The notes under the pieces: generated by a model
Told to the model about the DNA's origin: nothing
Databases searched by the model: none
The model's input: only the letters and a program-made list of their open reading frames with translations
Assembly (NCBI RefSeq): GCF_034424215.1
Contig: NZ_CP139960.1
Span: forward strand, 2,666,001-2,730,000
Length of the DNA stretch: 64,000 nucleotides
From: Niabella yanshanensis
Lineage (GTDB): Bacteria; Bacteroidota; Bacteroidia; Chitinophagales; Chitinophagaceae
Direction of reading: 5' to 3'
Made by a program: the position numbers and the translations under genes
Shown here: one piece after another, positions 1 to 7,750 of the stretch
Numbering within the stretch: position 1 is the stretch's first letter
How the letters are laid out: each line of letters begins with the position of its first letter

Positions 1-5
1 TATTT

Positions 6-76
6 GTTGATTAGTTGGTTCGCTTGCTTTTCCTAGTCAACCAGTTAACTAATCAACCAGTCAACCAACATATCAA
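6..76. repeat. short self-similar intergenic repeat with inverted arms
   Basis: An 11-bp perfect inverted repeat has arms GTTGATTAGTT (6-16) and AACTAATCAAC (47-57). The stretch 35-70 is built from variants of the word TCAACCA. It lies just downstream of cysD. It could fold in RNA but has no T-run, so terminator function is uncertain. Confidence 0.5.
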
Positions 77-985
77 CTAAAAGTACCCCCCCTTCTTCCT
101 ATCCTCCATCGCAGCCTCTGTAACGCGATCATCAATACGGGTTTCACCGCGCTCGGATATACGGGTGGCCATTATTTCGGTTACTACTTCATCCAATGTA
201 GAAGCACTAGACTCCACCGCTGCAGTACAGGTCATATCACCTACCGTACGATAACGTACACGCTTATTAACGATTACATCGCCTTCATCAATAGTAATGA
301 AATCAGAAACGGCAATCAACTGGCCCTCATGCACCAACACATCCCTGTCGTGTGCGAAATAAATAGAAGGTAATTGTACCTTTTCTTTTTTGATATAGCT
401 CCACACATCCAGCTCTGTCCAGTTACTGATCGGGAATACCCTTACGTTTTCACCTTTGTGAATACGGCCGTTATAAATATTCCAAAGCTCAGGACGCTGC
501 AGTTTAGGATCCCATTGGCCAAACTCATCACGAACGGAAAAAATACGCTCTTTGGCGCGGGCTTTTTCTTCATCGCGGCGGGCGCCACCAATACAGGCAT
601 CGAATTTAAATTCTTCGATAGTATCTAACAGGGTATGCGTTTGCAACCAGTTACGGCTGGCAAATTTCCCTTTAGGCTCAGTAAGCTTTTTCTCGCGTAT
701 GGTATCTTCTACTTTCCGTACGATCAACTCCGCGCCTAACTCTTTTGCCAGATTATCGCGATACGCCAGGGCTTCCGGAAAATTATGCCCGGTATCAATA
801 TGTACTAAGGGAAAAGGGATTTTGCCCGGCGCGAAGGCTTTTTTGGCTAATTGAACCAGGGTAATAGAATCTTTACCGCCGCTGAAAAGCAAGGCTGGTT
901 TTTCGAACTGTGCAGCTACTTCGCGCATGATAAAGATGCTCTCGGCTTCTAACTGCTCTAAATAGTCTAATTCGTATTTGCTCAT
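77..985 (-). CDS. cysD: sulfate adenylyltransferase subunit 2 (ATP sulfurylase small subunit)
   Basis: CysD forms adenylyl sulfate (APS) from sulfate and ATP, the first step of assimilatory sulfate reduction, together with the GTPase CysN in the cytoplasm. The 302-residue length is normal for the family. The PP-loop SGGKDS at residues 35-40 binds ATP pyrophosphate. A Cys/Ser/Glu-rich segment near 250-265 and a Lys-Lys-Gly-Gly-Tyr-Phe terminus also fit CysD. The ATG start follows an A/T-rich leader. The gene is last in the visible minus-strand order peroxiredoxin, cysH, cysD. CysN would be expected just beyond the left edge. The 214-bp spacer to cysH is unusually long and structured. Confidence 0.96.
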   Translation of the reverse strand: MSKYELDYLEQLEAESIFIMREVAAQFEKPALLFSGGKDSITLVQLAKKAFAPGKIPFPLVHIDTGHNFPEALAYRDNLAKELGAELIVRKVEDTIREKKLTEPKGKFASRNWLQTHTLLDTIEEFKFDACIGGARRDEEKARAKERIFSVRDEFGQWDPKLQRPELWNIYNGRIHKGENVRVFPISNWTELDVWSYIKKEKVQLPSIYFAHDRDVLVHEGQLIAVSDFITIDEGDVIVNKRVRYRTVGDMTCTAAVESSASTLDEVVTEIMATRISERGETRIDDRVTEAAMEDRKKGGYF

Positions 986-998
986 TTTTATTTTATTA

Positions 999-1035
999 GT
1001 CTTCCAGCTCCCATTTCTGCAGGAGAAAGGAAGAC
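999..1035 (-). promoter_or_regulatory. hairpin immediately upstream of cysD start
   Basis: Arms GTCTTCC (999-1005) and GGAAGAC (1029-1035) enclose a second 4-bp stem CTCC/GGAG, so about 11 pairs can form. On the transcript it ends 13 nt before the cysD ATG and could influence ribosome access. Only the pairing is seen; regulation is inferred. Confidence 0.45.
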
Positions 1036-1068
1036 GACAATCGATTGTATGTTTGGCTGAGCTTTATA

Positions 1069-1186
1069 CCGGCAGATGAAGTATACGATCCCTTGACAAA
1101 CACTCCAAAGGAGTTCTAAAGGATAACTATTATTACGGGTTGCCTTTGGAATAACAAACCAATGTTATTATTTATACTTCAGCCGG
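1069..1186 (-). promoter_or_regulatory. candidate structured RNA element between cysH and cysD
   Basis: Three nested or adjacent stems can form. P1 is 14 bp with a 3-nt bulge (1069-1085 with 1173-1186). P2 is 7 bp, CCAAAGG with CCTTTGG (1105-1111 with 1143-1149). P3 is 6 bp, AATAAC with GTTATT (1150-1155 with 1164-1169). A second AAAGG at 1118-1122 could pair with the same CCTTT as P2, giving an alternative fold. I recognise no known riboswitch. A small foldback insertion is the main alternative. Confidence 0.4.
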
Positions 1187-1199
1187 GCTCATTATTATT

Positions 1200-1895
1200 T
1201 TAGCTGTTAACATGAAGGCCGCATTCTTTATGCGACACTTCCCACCACCAACGACCGGCACGTGCGTCTTCGCCCGGCTCAATGGCGCGGGTACAGGGTG
1301 CACAACCGATACTGATAAAACCTTTATCGTGTAGTGGGTTGTAAGGAATATTATTTTCCTTGATATAGTCGATCATCTGTTCGTAAGTCCAGTGAATTAA
1401 CGGGTTAAATTTGTATAACTGGCGGGCATCATCCCATTCCAGCATTTTCATCTCTTTCCTGTTATCGGACTGGTCCGCTCTTAAGCCGGTAATCCATACT
1501 TTAGCCCCTTGTAAAGCCCTGTTCAGCGGCTTCACTTTACGGATAAAGCAACATTGCTTACGATTTTCAACAGATTCAAAAAAGGCATTGACGCCTTTTT
1601 CATTTACAAATTGCTCCACATCCGCTGCCTCAGGAAAATACACCTGGATATTGGTTTTGTAGCGTGCATTTGTTTTTTCGAGTAGTTCGTAATGTTCGTA
1701 AAAAAGACGCCCGGTATCGAGCGTAAATATTTTTACAGGCAGGTTGTTCCGGGCAATTACATGAGTAAGCACCTGGTCTTCCTGGCCTAGTGAAGTCGAA
1801 AAAACAGTTTCCTGGGGAAACTGCTTAGACACTATCTCTATAGCTTCTGCAAGAGAAGCATTTTCGATATCCTGTATTTGTTGTTCTGTAAACAT
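1200..1895 (-). CDS. cysH: adenylyl-sulfate / PAPS reductase
   Basis: CysH reduces activated sulfate to sulfite using thioredoxin or glutaredoxin. The family catalytic motif ECGLH lies near the C-terminus. The additional pair Cys-Cys in QCCFIRK and the Cys-x-x-Cys in CAPC are the iron-sulfur ligands of the APS-reductase type, so APS is the likely substrate rather than PAPS. I chose the ATG at 1895 (MFTEQQ), giving 231 residues. An in-frame ATG at 1925 would add ten residues, but it sits inside a 33-bp palindromic block and looks fortuitous. The gene lies between a peroxiredoxin gene and cysD on the same strand. Confidence 0.93.
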   Translation of the reverse strand: MFTEQQIQDIENASLAEAIEIVSKQFPQETVFSTSLGQEDQVLTHVIARNNLPVKIFTLDTGRLFYEHYELLEKTNARYKTNIQVYFPEAADVEQFVNEKGVNAFFESVENRKQCCFIRKVKPLNRALQGAKVWITGLRADQSDNRKEMKMLEWDDARQLYKFNPLIHWTYEQMIDYIKENNIPYNPLHDKGFISIGCAPCTRAIEPGEDARAGRWWWEVSHKECGLHVNS

Positions 1896-1911
1896 CAAAG
1901 CCTTTGGCTTA

Positions 1912-1944
1912 AGACCATAGTCCATGGTCGATGGACTATGGTCT
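1912..1944. repeat. 14-bp perfect palindrome between peroxiredoxin gene and cysH
   Basis: Arms AGACCATAGTCCAT (1912-1925) and ATGGACTATGGTCT (1931-1944) flank a 5-nt loop. The palindrome fills almost all of the short spacer and covers the alternative cysH start. It has no T-run. It resembles the short word-like intergenic repeats seen elsewhere in the window. Confidence 0.7.
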
Positions 1945-1952
1945 ATGAACTT

Positions 1953-2588
1953 TTATAAATTAGGTTGTGGGGTGTAACGCAGGTAAGGTTTTACCACTTT
2001 TACACCTTTAGGAAACTTCTGAATCGCATCTTCAGTGCTGATGGCAGGTACTACGATCACATCTTCACCATGTGTCCAGTCTGCAGGAGTTGCTACACTG
2101 TGGTTCGCTGTCAGTTGCAGAGAATCCAACACACGCAAAACTTCAGTAAAGTTTCTGCCAGTTGAAGCAGGATAAGTGATAATTAATTTTACTTTTTTAT
2201 CAGGACCAATAATGAATAGAGAACGCACCGTTGCTTTTTCAGAAGCATTTGGATGGATCATATCATATAAAGTTGCAATATTTTTTTCCGGATCGGCTAA
2301 AATAGGAAACTCAACATTGGTATTTTGAGTTTCGTTGATATCATTGCGCCAGCCGAAATGGCTATCCAGCGGATCAACGCTTACCGCTAATACCTTGGTA
2401 TTGCGTTTTGCAAATTCCTCTTTTAATAAAGCTGTTTTTCCTAACTCAGTGGTACAAACCGGAGTATAGTCTGCAGGGTGAGAGAATAAAATACCCCAAC
2501 CGTCGCCTAAATACTCGTGAAATTTAATTTCACCTTCGGTTGATTGTGCCGTAAAGTCTGGTGCGATATCGCCTAATCTTAATGACAT
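1953..2588 (-). CDS. 1-Cys type peroxiredoxin (Prx6-like, AhpC/TSA family)
   Basis: This is a cytoplasmic thiol peroxidase that removes hydrogen peroxide and organic peroxides. The 211-residue protein carries the active-site motif HPADYTPVCTTE, with peroxidatic Cys45. The C-terminal segment resembling LRYTPQP is typical of the Prx6 group, which has a long C-terminal domain and no conserved resolving cysteine near the end. The ATG start at 2588 is supported by a well-placed promoter. It is probably the first gene of a peroxiredoxin-cysH-cysD unit, which links peroxide defence to sulfite and cysteine production. Confidence 0.93.
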   Translation of the reverse strand: MSLRLGDIAPDFTAQSTEGEIKFHEYLGDGWGILFSHPADYTPVCTTELGKTALLKEEFAKRNTKVLAVSVDPLDSHFGWRNDINETQNTNVEFPILADPEKNIATLYDMIHPNASEKATVRSLFIIGPDKKVKLIITYPASTGRNFTEVLRVLDSLQLTANHSVATPADWTHGEDVIVVPAISTEDAIQKFPKGVKVVKPYLRYTPQPNL

Positions 2589-2614
2589 AGTCTTATAATT
2601 TTAAAAGTGGATGG

Positions 2615-2655
2615 CAAATATAAGTCATTTTTTATAACCCACCAACTTGGTAGGG
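2615..2655 (-). promoter_or_regulatory. Bacteroidota-type promoter with overlapping palindrome for the prx-cysH-cysD unit
   Basis: On the minus strand a -7 box TATATTTG (2615-2622) is preceded, after exactly 19 nt, by TTGG (2642-2645), close to the -33 consensus TTTG. An imperfect palindrome centred on ACCAACTTGGT (2641-2651, extended to 2638-2655) overlaps the -33 element, as a repressor site would. The operator role is inferred. Confidence 0.5.
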
Positions 2656-2700
2656 TATTATCCTAAAAGTGCCAGTTTTTTGGCTTATTTTTTAGAAAAA

Positions 2701-4707
2701 TTACATAATTATCTGAAAAACAGAACCTTTTTCTAAACCTGGTTGATGGAGCACCCGGCAATTAATAGCTTTGGCCAGGTCACGGATCAGGTGTAAACCC
2801 AGTCCATGTCGGGTACCCACCACTGCATTTTCATTATATAATGCATCCAGCTGCTCGGGATGTACGCCCGGCCCATTGTCAGTAATACTCAATTTTACCT
2901 GGTTTTCATTTTGCCAGGCCTTCCAGATGATTTGCGGTTTTTCGGTATTTCCCAATGCTTTAACCGCGTTGGAGGTGAGGTTGTACATGATAGTTTTGAG
3001 GTAGTCTTCGTCGGAGCTCACCGTTAGCTGACCTGGATCTTGAAACTGCACAGCGATTCCCGAGGCACTAAATTGTTTCTCAAGAAACTTAAACAGGTCG
3101 TGCACAGATATTATTGTCTTTTGAGGTGCGAAATGTTCCATCTGGCTTTTGCTCCATAACAGCATCGCTTCCATAGTCTCCAACAGGCTTTCCGCAGATT
3201 CGGTTAGTTCTTTTTGATGATGCACCTGGCGTTCCTTACTAAAAAGGTCGGGCATTTCTTTCTGCAGGTGCAGGAAATTGATCAGGTTCACAATGGGACT
3301 GCGCAGGTCATGGCTCAGGATACCAAAGAATTTTGTTTTTACTTTATTGGCCTCATCCAGTTCATTATTTAAAGTAAGCAGGGTGGTATTGGTTTTTCGG
3401 CGGAGTCGGTTTTGATAAAACAGCAAACCTCCTATTACCAAAAGCAAGCCTGCACCGGCGGTAATCCCCCAGCGGGTGTGCCGTTCATTACTTAAGGCCA
3501 GCTGATTGATTTGTATTTGTTTGTCCCGGGCTTCAATTTCACGGGTGCTTTCTATGGCTGCGATTTTATTTTTAGTACTTTGAGAAAACAACGTGTCCTG
3601 TAGCCTGTAACTATCAGCCAAAATTTCGAATGCCTGCTGATAATCTCCCTTCTCTTTTAACAAAGCAGCGTAGGATTTATCAAATTGCATCAGCAATTCA
3701 CTGTTGCCAACCGATTTAGCAAGTCTTATTCCCTCTTTTAGATCCTTTTCTGCAATCGTTAAAAGCTCATTTTGTGAGCGATTAAAATTGGTTGGCATTT
3801 TTTTTCTTAAACTATCATGCTGGTACAAATGAAAGTAGACGATTCCCCTATTGCCAATATTGCTAATAGCGTAAATGGTCATCGTCTTATTGGCATTCCA
3901 TATTTGCTGAGATTTGTCAATGTAATCTAATTGAACTGCGGGGCTATCGCCATAACACTCTACAAGCTGGGAGTATATGCGTGCCATGCCAACTTCGTTT
4001 CCTATTTTTTTGAAAAGATCCAAAGCGTTAAAAAGAGGCGACTTTGCTTCCTGAAAGTTCTTTTCCAGGAGATAACTAACTCCTATTATCTCAAGATTAT
4101 TAGCTTCCTCATGAAAATTCCGCTCACTGCTATATATAGACGCCGCAGCTCTTGCATATTGCCTGGCTTTATCAAAATTATACTGTTGCGTCAAAATTAC
4201 CGCAACAAGATAAAAGCCTTTGGCTAGTAAACCCTTAGTTTTTGTTTCCTCTGCAAGCTTTATTCCCTGGAAATAAAGGTCGAGTGCCTCTTTATACCTG
4301 TTTTCATGCTGATGAAGTGACCCGATATTATAAAGTATAGTCGTTTGCTCTCTTTTATCTTTAAGATTTTCGCTTAATTGATACGCCTTTTCGAAATGAG
4401 GTAAGGCCTCTTTCCTTTTTCCGGATTCCATAAGAATAATACCCAGATACTTTTGCGAAGTAATAATACCTCCTGGCCATTTTGCCTTCTCTGCGAACTG
4501 CAGCGCACTACGGGCATATTCAACCGATCTTTCCTGGTCAAAGCCGGCAACTACATAAGTCAGTTCATTAAGTAATTTTACCTTATCTGTGTCATGTTTT
4601 ACCTGATGTAGTTGTGCAAGCATTGAATCGGCAGCTTCACGCCCCTGCTTTTGGGCAGTTCCGTGCAACAACATACATATGAACAGCAAGGTTAAAAAAA
4701 AACGCAT
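2701..4707 (-). CDS. TPR-containing sensor histidine kinase
   Basis: The 668-residue sensor has a signal peptide (about 1-19), tetratricopeptide-like helical repeats (about 30-370, presumably periplasmic), a coiled coil (about 380-410), one membrane helix (about 413-432), a HisKA domain with phosphoacceptor His466 in SHDLRSP, and a HATPase domain with DNGPGV and GLGLHL boxes. No receiver domain is fused. I took the ATG at 4707; a GTG lies one codon upstream. The AraC and LytTR regulator genes directly upstream on the same strand are candidate partners, although a kinase with this HisKA type would more usually signal to an OmpR- or NarL-like receiver, so partnership is inferred only from position. 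Confidence 0.9.
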   Translation of the reverse strand: MRFFLTLLFICMLLHGTAQKQGREAADSMLAQLHQVKHDTDKVKLLNELTYVVAGFDQERSVEYARSALQFAEKAKWPGGIITSQKYLGIILMESGKRKEALPHFEKAYQLSENLKDKREQTTILYNIGSLHQHENRYKEALDLYFQGIKLAEETKTKGLLAKGFYLVAVILTQQYNFDKARQYARAAASIYSSERNFHEEANNLEIIGVSYLLEKNFQEAKSPLFNALDLFKKIGNEVGMARIYSQLVECYGDSPAVQLDYIDKSQQIWNANKTMTIYAISNIGNRGIVYFHLYQHDSLRKKMPTNFNRSQNELLTIAEKDLKEGIRLAKSVGNSELLMQFDKSYAALLKEKGDYQQAFEILADSYRLQDTLFSQSTKNKIAAIESTREIEARDKQIQINQLALSNERHTRWGITAGAGLLLVIGGLLFYQNRLRRKTNTTLLTLNNELDEANKVKTKFFGILSHDLRSPIVNLINFLHLQKEMPDLFSKERQVHHQKELTESAESLLETMEAMLLWSKSQMEHFAPQKTIISVHDLFKFLEKQFSASGIAVQFQDPGQLTVSSDEDYLKTIMYNLTSNAVKALGNTEKPQIIWKAWQNENQVKLSITDNGPGVHPEQLDALYNENAVVGTRHGLGLHLIRDLAKAINCRVLHQPGLEKGSVFQIIM

Positions 4708-4736
4708 CACATGCCAGTTTATAAATATCGGTCACC

Positions 4737-4744
4737 CAAATTTA
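4737..4744 (-). promoter_or_regulatory. possible -7 box for the histidine kinase gene
   Basis: TAAATTTG matches TAnnTTTG and would start transcription about 20 nt upstream of the ATG. No clear TTTG is found at -33. Confidence 0.3.
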
Positions 4745-4825
4745 TACTTCCTTTTAACTCAGGGAATAGATCCCCGAAAAATCTCCGTTTTTTACAATAC
4801 CCTTTCCTGATAAAATGAAGTGAAC

Positions 4826-5638
4826 CTAAACAACCAAATTGATACCATTCTCCTGACCGATAAACTCCTGGGGCGTTAGAGCTACATAACGGCTAAAATC
4901 TTTATACAGGTGCGAAGCGTCGTGATAACCATGCCTCTCTAATTTTCCATAAAGCGCTTTAATATCGGGGTTGATAATATACTTCTTAACCAAGCTGTTG
5001 AACCGGGCCATAGAAGCCAGCTGCTTAGGCGTAGCGCCTACATACTGGCGAAAACTGTCCAGCAAATTACGCTGACTGGTGTAAGATCCACGAGCCAGAG
5101 TTTCAATACTGACAATACCCGAGGTTTGCCTGATCAGGCTTATTGCCCTCTGCACATAAGAAAAATTATGAGGAAGTTTTTTTAAGAGTTTTTTTGTAAG
5201 AAAAGCAAGAATATGCTGCCATTTTTCATCAATCGTACGGGCCTCCTGTATCATTTCATTTAAAATACGGAGCTGCTGACCGTCGCGACTGATTTTAGCC
5301 GGCCTGTCAAAAAAATGCACAGCATCTTCCTGCCAGAAAGCTCCTGTTCCCTGTGGATGAAGCAACACCAGAATAATATCCATTTTAACAGGTATTGTAA
5401 ATAAACTGGGAACTACCCCTCCTCCCCCGAAATATATATTACAGGGCTGAAACACCAGTTCGTTGCCGGCATACCGGTTGGCTACATCCTGCGTATCTTC
5501 CGTTGAAAAAATAAAAGCCGGATGAAAACGCGGAAGTATATGAAAGTTAAACGCCTCACCCGCATTACGATTTAGCCACAGGGCGCTTTTCACATAAGGC
5601 CGCAGGTATAATGGTATTGGTAGTGATCGGGGGTGCAT
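4826..5638 (-). CDS. AraC family transcriptional regulator
   Basis: The protein has 270 residues. The C-terminal ~100 residues contain two helix-turn-helix units of AraC/XylS type (a segment beginning IVSIETLARGSYTSQRNLL, and the second ending near ALTPQEFIGQ). The N-terminal ~160 residues resemble the DUF6597-like sensory half found in many Bacteroidota AraC proteins, though I assign this only by layout. It lies between the LytTR gene and the histidine kinase gene, all on the minus strand with 42-118 bp gaps, so co-transcription is possible. Its effector is unknown. Confidence 0.85.
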   Translation of the reverse strand: MHPRSLPIPLYLRPYVKSALWLNRNAGEAFNFHILPRFHPAFIFSTEDTQDVANRYAGNELVFQPCNIYFGGGGVVPSLFTIPVKMDIILVLLHPQGTGAFWQEDAVHFFDRPAKISRDGQQLRILNEMIQEARTIDEKWQHILAFLTKKLLKKLPHNFSYVQRAISLIRQTSGIVSIETLARGSYTSQRNLLDSFRQYVGATPKQLASMARFNSLVKKYIINPDIKALYGKLERHGYHDASHLYKDFSRYVALTPQEFIGQENGINLVV

Positions 5639-5680
5639 TTATTTTATTTAATGAATACTGATGCCCATCATAATCTCAAC

Positions 5681-6391
5681 CTAAAGTAACTGCTGAAGTC
5701 CTTCCTTATAACTTCTCCCTACAGGTATCTTTACTTCATTGATCAACACTTCCTGCGGCGTTATCTTATCAATAAAATGCTTTTGTACGGCATAACTTCT
5801 ATGCACTCTTACAAAACTACCGAAAGAGGGGTTTTTGAGTAAGTTACCTAAAGTTGCCAGCACACAATACTTTTTTTTCCTGGTTACAATGCTGGTGTAA
5901 TCCTTCAGCGCTTCCAGGTAGAGAATATCATGTGGTTTGATCTTTATATGGTCATGACCATCTTTAATAAAAATCGTATCTCCATTCAGGCTATGATCAA
6001 ACAAATCAGATTTATATTTCAGCTCCAGGTATTCCTGCAGCCTTTGCATGGCGCGGTCAAACCGTTCAGCCTTCAAAGGTTTTATTAGAAAATCTAGCGC
6101 CGCCACATCAAAACTGTCGGCTGCATAATCGGGATAGGAGGTAATAAAAATACAGGCATCTACGGTCATCAGCTCTTTCCGCATCTGCAGACCACTTTTA
6201 TCGCCCATATCAATATCTAAAAGCAATACCTGGGGCTTAAGCTGGTTAATTTCTGCCAATGCAGTTGCAGCGTTTTCATAAACACCCACAATATTCAGGA
6301 AGCTGTATTTTTTTGTAAAAGCCAAAGTAGTAAGCCGGTCTATTTCATGGTCGTCGGCTATAATGCAGTCATATGTATTACTAAAAGCCAT
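5681..6391 (-). CDS. LytTR family response regulator
   Basis: The 236-residue protein has an N-terminal receiver domain (about 8-120) with acidic residues Asp13/Asp14, phosphoacceptor Asp59 in LLLDID, Thr84 and Lys104. The C-terminal LytTR DNA-binding domain (about 135-236) has the typical FVRVHRSY motif. In Bacteroidota these regulators usually pair with HisKA-lacking kinases encoded nearby. The only kinase here lies 1 kb downstream beyond an AraC gene. The ATG start is unambiguous. Confidence 0.92.
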   Translation of the reverse strand: MAFSNTYDCIIADDHEIDRLTTLAFTKKYSFLNIVGVYENAATALAEINQLKPQVLLLDIDMGDKSGLQMRKELMTVDACIFITSYPDYAADSFDVAALDFLIKPLKAERFDRAMQRLQEYLELKYKSDLFDHSLNGDTIFIKDGHDHIKIKPHDILYLEALKDYTSIVTRKKKYCVLATLGNLLKNPSFGSFVRVHRSYAVQKHFIDKITPQEVLINEVKIPVGRSYKEGLQQLL

Positions 6392-6604
6392 ACTACAAAT
6401 TTATAATATTTCTGCTGTTGATCGATTCAAAATGTCGTTGGTCGATTAGGACATTTCAAGGCTAACCGGGTGATCTAGCTTTACTACAACAAAAACAGAG
6501 CAACGTCCGGAAGTAAAAAAAAAGCACCATACGGCGGAAATCGTTAGTTGCCGTTCTTATCAATTTTATCGCATGAAACCAATAAATACAAACTAGTAAA
6601 AATC

Positions 6605-7672
6605 ATGAAAAAGGTCATCTTTCTTTCCCTGTTATTATGGGTACTCGCAGCCTGCCAGAAAAAGGACATCCGTGAATTACGTAGTGAGCTAAACAGGCAA
6701 AAAGATTTGATTGCTCAACTACAGAGCGCTTTGCAAAGCATTAATACCGACATGAAAACACTACAGGCCATTGCCACTGCGCTGCAGGCTAAGATAAGTG
6801 TGGTGAGCTATACAGCTACCCCCACCGGCTACGAACTTATTATGAGCGATGGCAGCAAAATAAATCTTACCAATGGCAAAGACGGCACTAACGGCGCCAA
6901 TGGTACCAACGGAAAAGACGGTGTAAACGCTCCTCTAATAGGTTTAAGGCAGAATGCCGATGGGAATTACTACTGGACCATCGGTGGCGACTGGCTGCTG
7001 CAAAACGGGCAAAAGGTAAAAGCCAATGGAACCAATGGCGCTAACGGAAGCAACGGAGTCAATGGTATTACGCCCCTATTGATGGTAAACGCTACCAGCA
7101 ACCAGTGGATGGTTAGCTACGACAGCGGCAATACCTGGAGTGTGATAAAAGATGGAAATGGTAACCCCATTACCGCTACCGGTGCTACAGGAGCAATCGG
7201 TCCTCAAGGCCCCCAGGGACCGGCAGGAATTACCAATTTTGGTATTACGGAAACCGAAACCAGCATTATTATTACTTATAATGGCAATACTTACACCTTA
7301 TCCAAAATCGGCATAGTACCTACATGCAACATAGGAGATCTTCCCAGTATTACTTTCCGTGGACTTACAGTTATTCTTTCTAATGATGCCAAAGGCTTAT
7401 TATCCTCTGCAGCACAGCGTATGAGAAGTAACCCGGATTGTAAAATAATAGTGAAGGGATACAATTGTAGTACTTCATTGGCAGAACGCCAACGAAGCTG
7501 GGATAGAGTAAAGAATGTCATCGACCACCTGGTACAAAACGAAGGTATCAGTGCCAGCCGATTTATTTTTCAGTATAGTCAAAGTGGCAGGGACTGCGAA
7601 TACGTAGATCTTGCAGGCGCCAATCAAAATCAAACGGGCGGAGGAACTGTTCCACCCCGCCCTACAAGCTAA
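6605..7672 (+). CDS. lipoprotein with DUF4988-like, collagen-like and OmpA-like segments
   Basis: The ATG at 6605 gives 355 residues starting with a lipoprotein signal (VLAAC, lipid Cys17). Then come a coiled coil (about 20-60), a DUF4988-like module with GYELIMSDG, YYWTIGGDWL and WMVSYDSGNTW elements, and interspersed collagen-like Gly-x-y tracts (NGTNGANG, GATGAIGPQGPQGPAG). The C-terminal ~110 residues look like an OmpA-type peptidoglycan-binding fold, with a P-x-C-x-I-x-V-x-G-Y strand and an LAERQRSWDRVKNV helix replacing the usual LSxxRAxxV. The protein is probably outer-membrane anchored and reaches the cell wall or cell surface. Substrate and role are unknown. It opens the plus-strand accessory cluster. 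Confidence 0.75.
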   Translation: MKKVIFLSLLLWVLAACQKKDIRELRSELNRQKDLIAQLQSALQSINTDMKTLQAIATALQAKISVVSYTATPTGYELIMSDGSKINLTNGKDGTNGANGTNGKDGVNAPLIGLRQNADGNYYWTIGGDWLLQNGQKVKANGTNGANGSNGVNGITPLLMVNATSNQWMVSYDSGNTWSVIKDGNGNPITATGATGAIGPQGPQGPAGITNFGITETETSIIITYNGNTYTLSKIGIVPTCNIGDLPSITFRGLTVILSNDAKGLLSSAAQRMRSNPDCKIIVKGYNCSTSLAERQRSWDRVKNVIDHLVQNEGISASRFIFQYSQSGRDCEYVDLAGANQNQTGGGTVPPRPTS

Positions 7673-7750
7673 GGTTAAAATATTGCCGTACTTAATTAAA
7701 AAGTTTCGGCACCCATTAAGAAATAATTTTCAAACTTAAAAAACATTATT

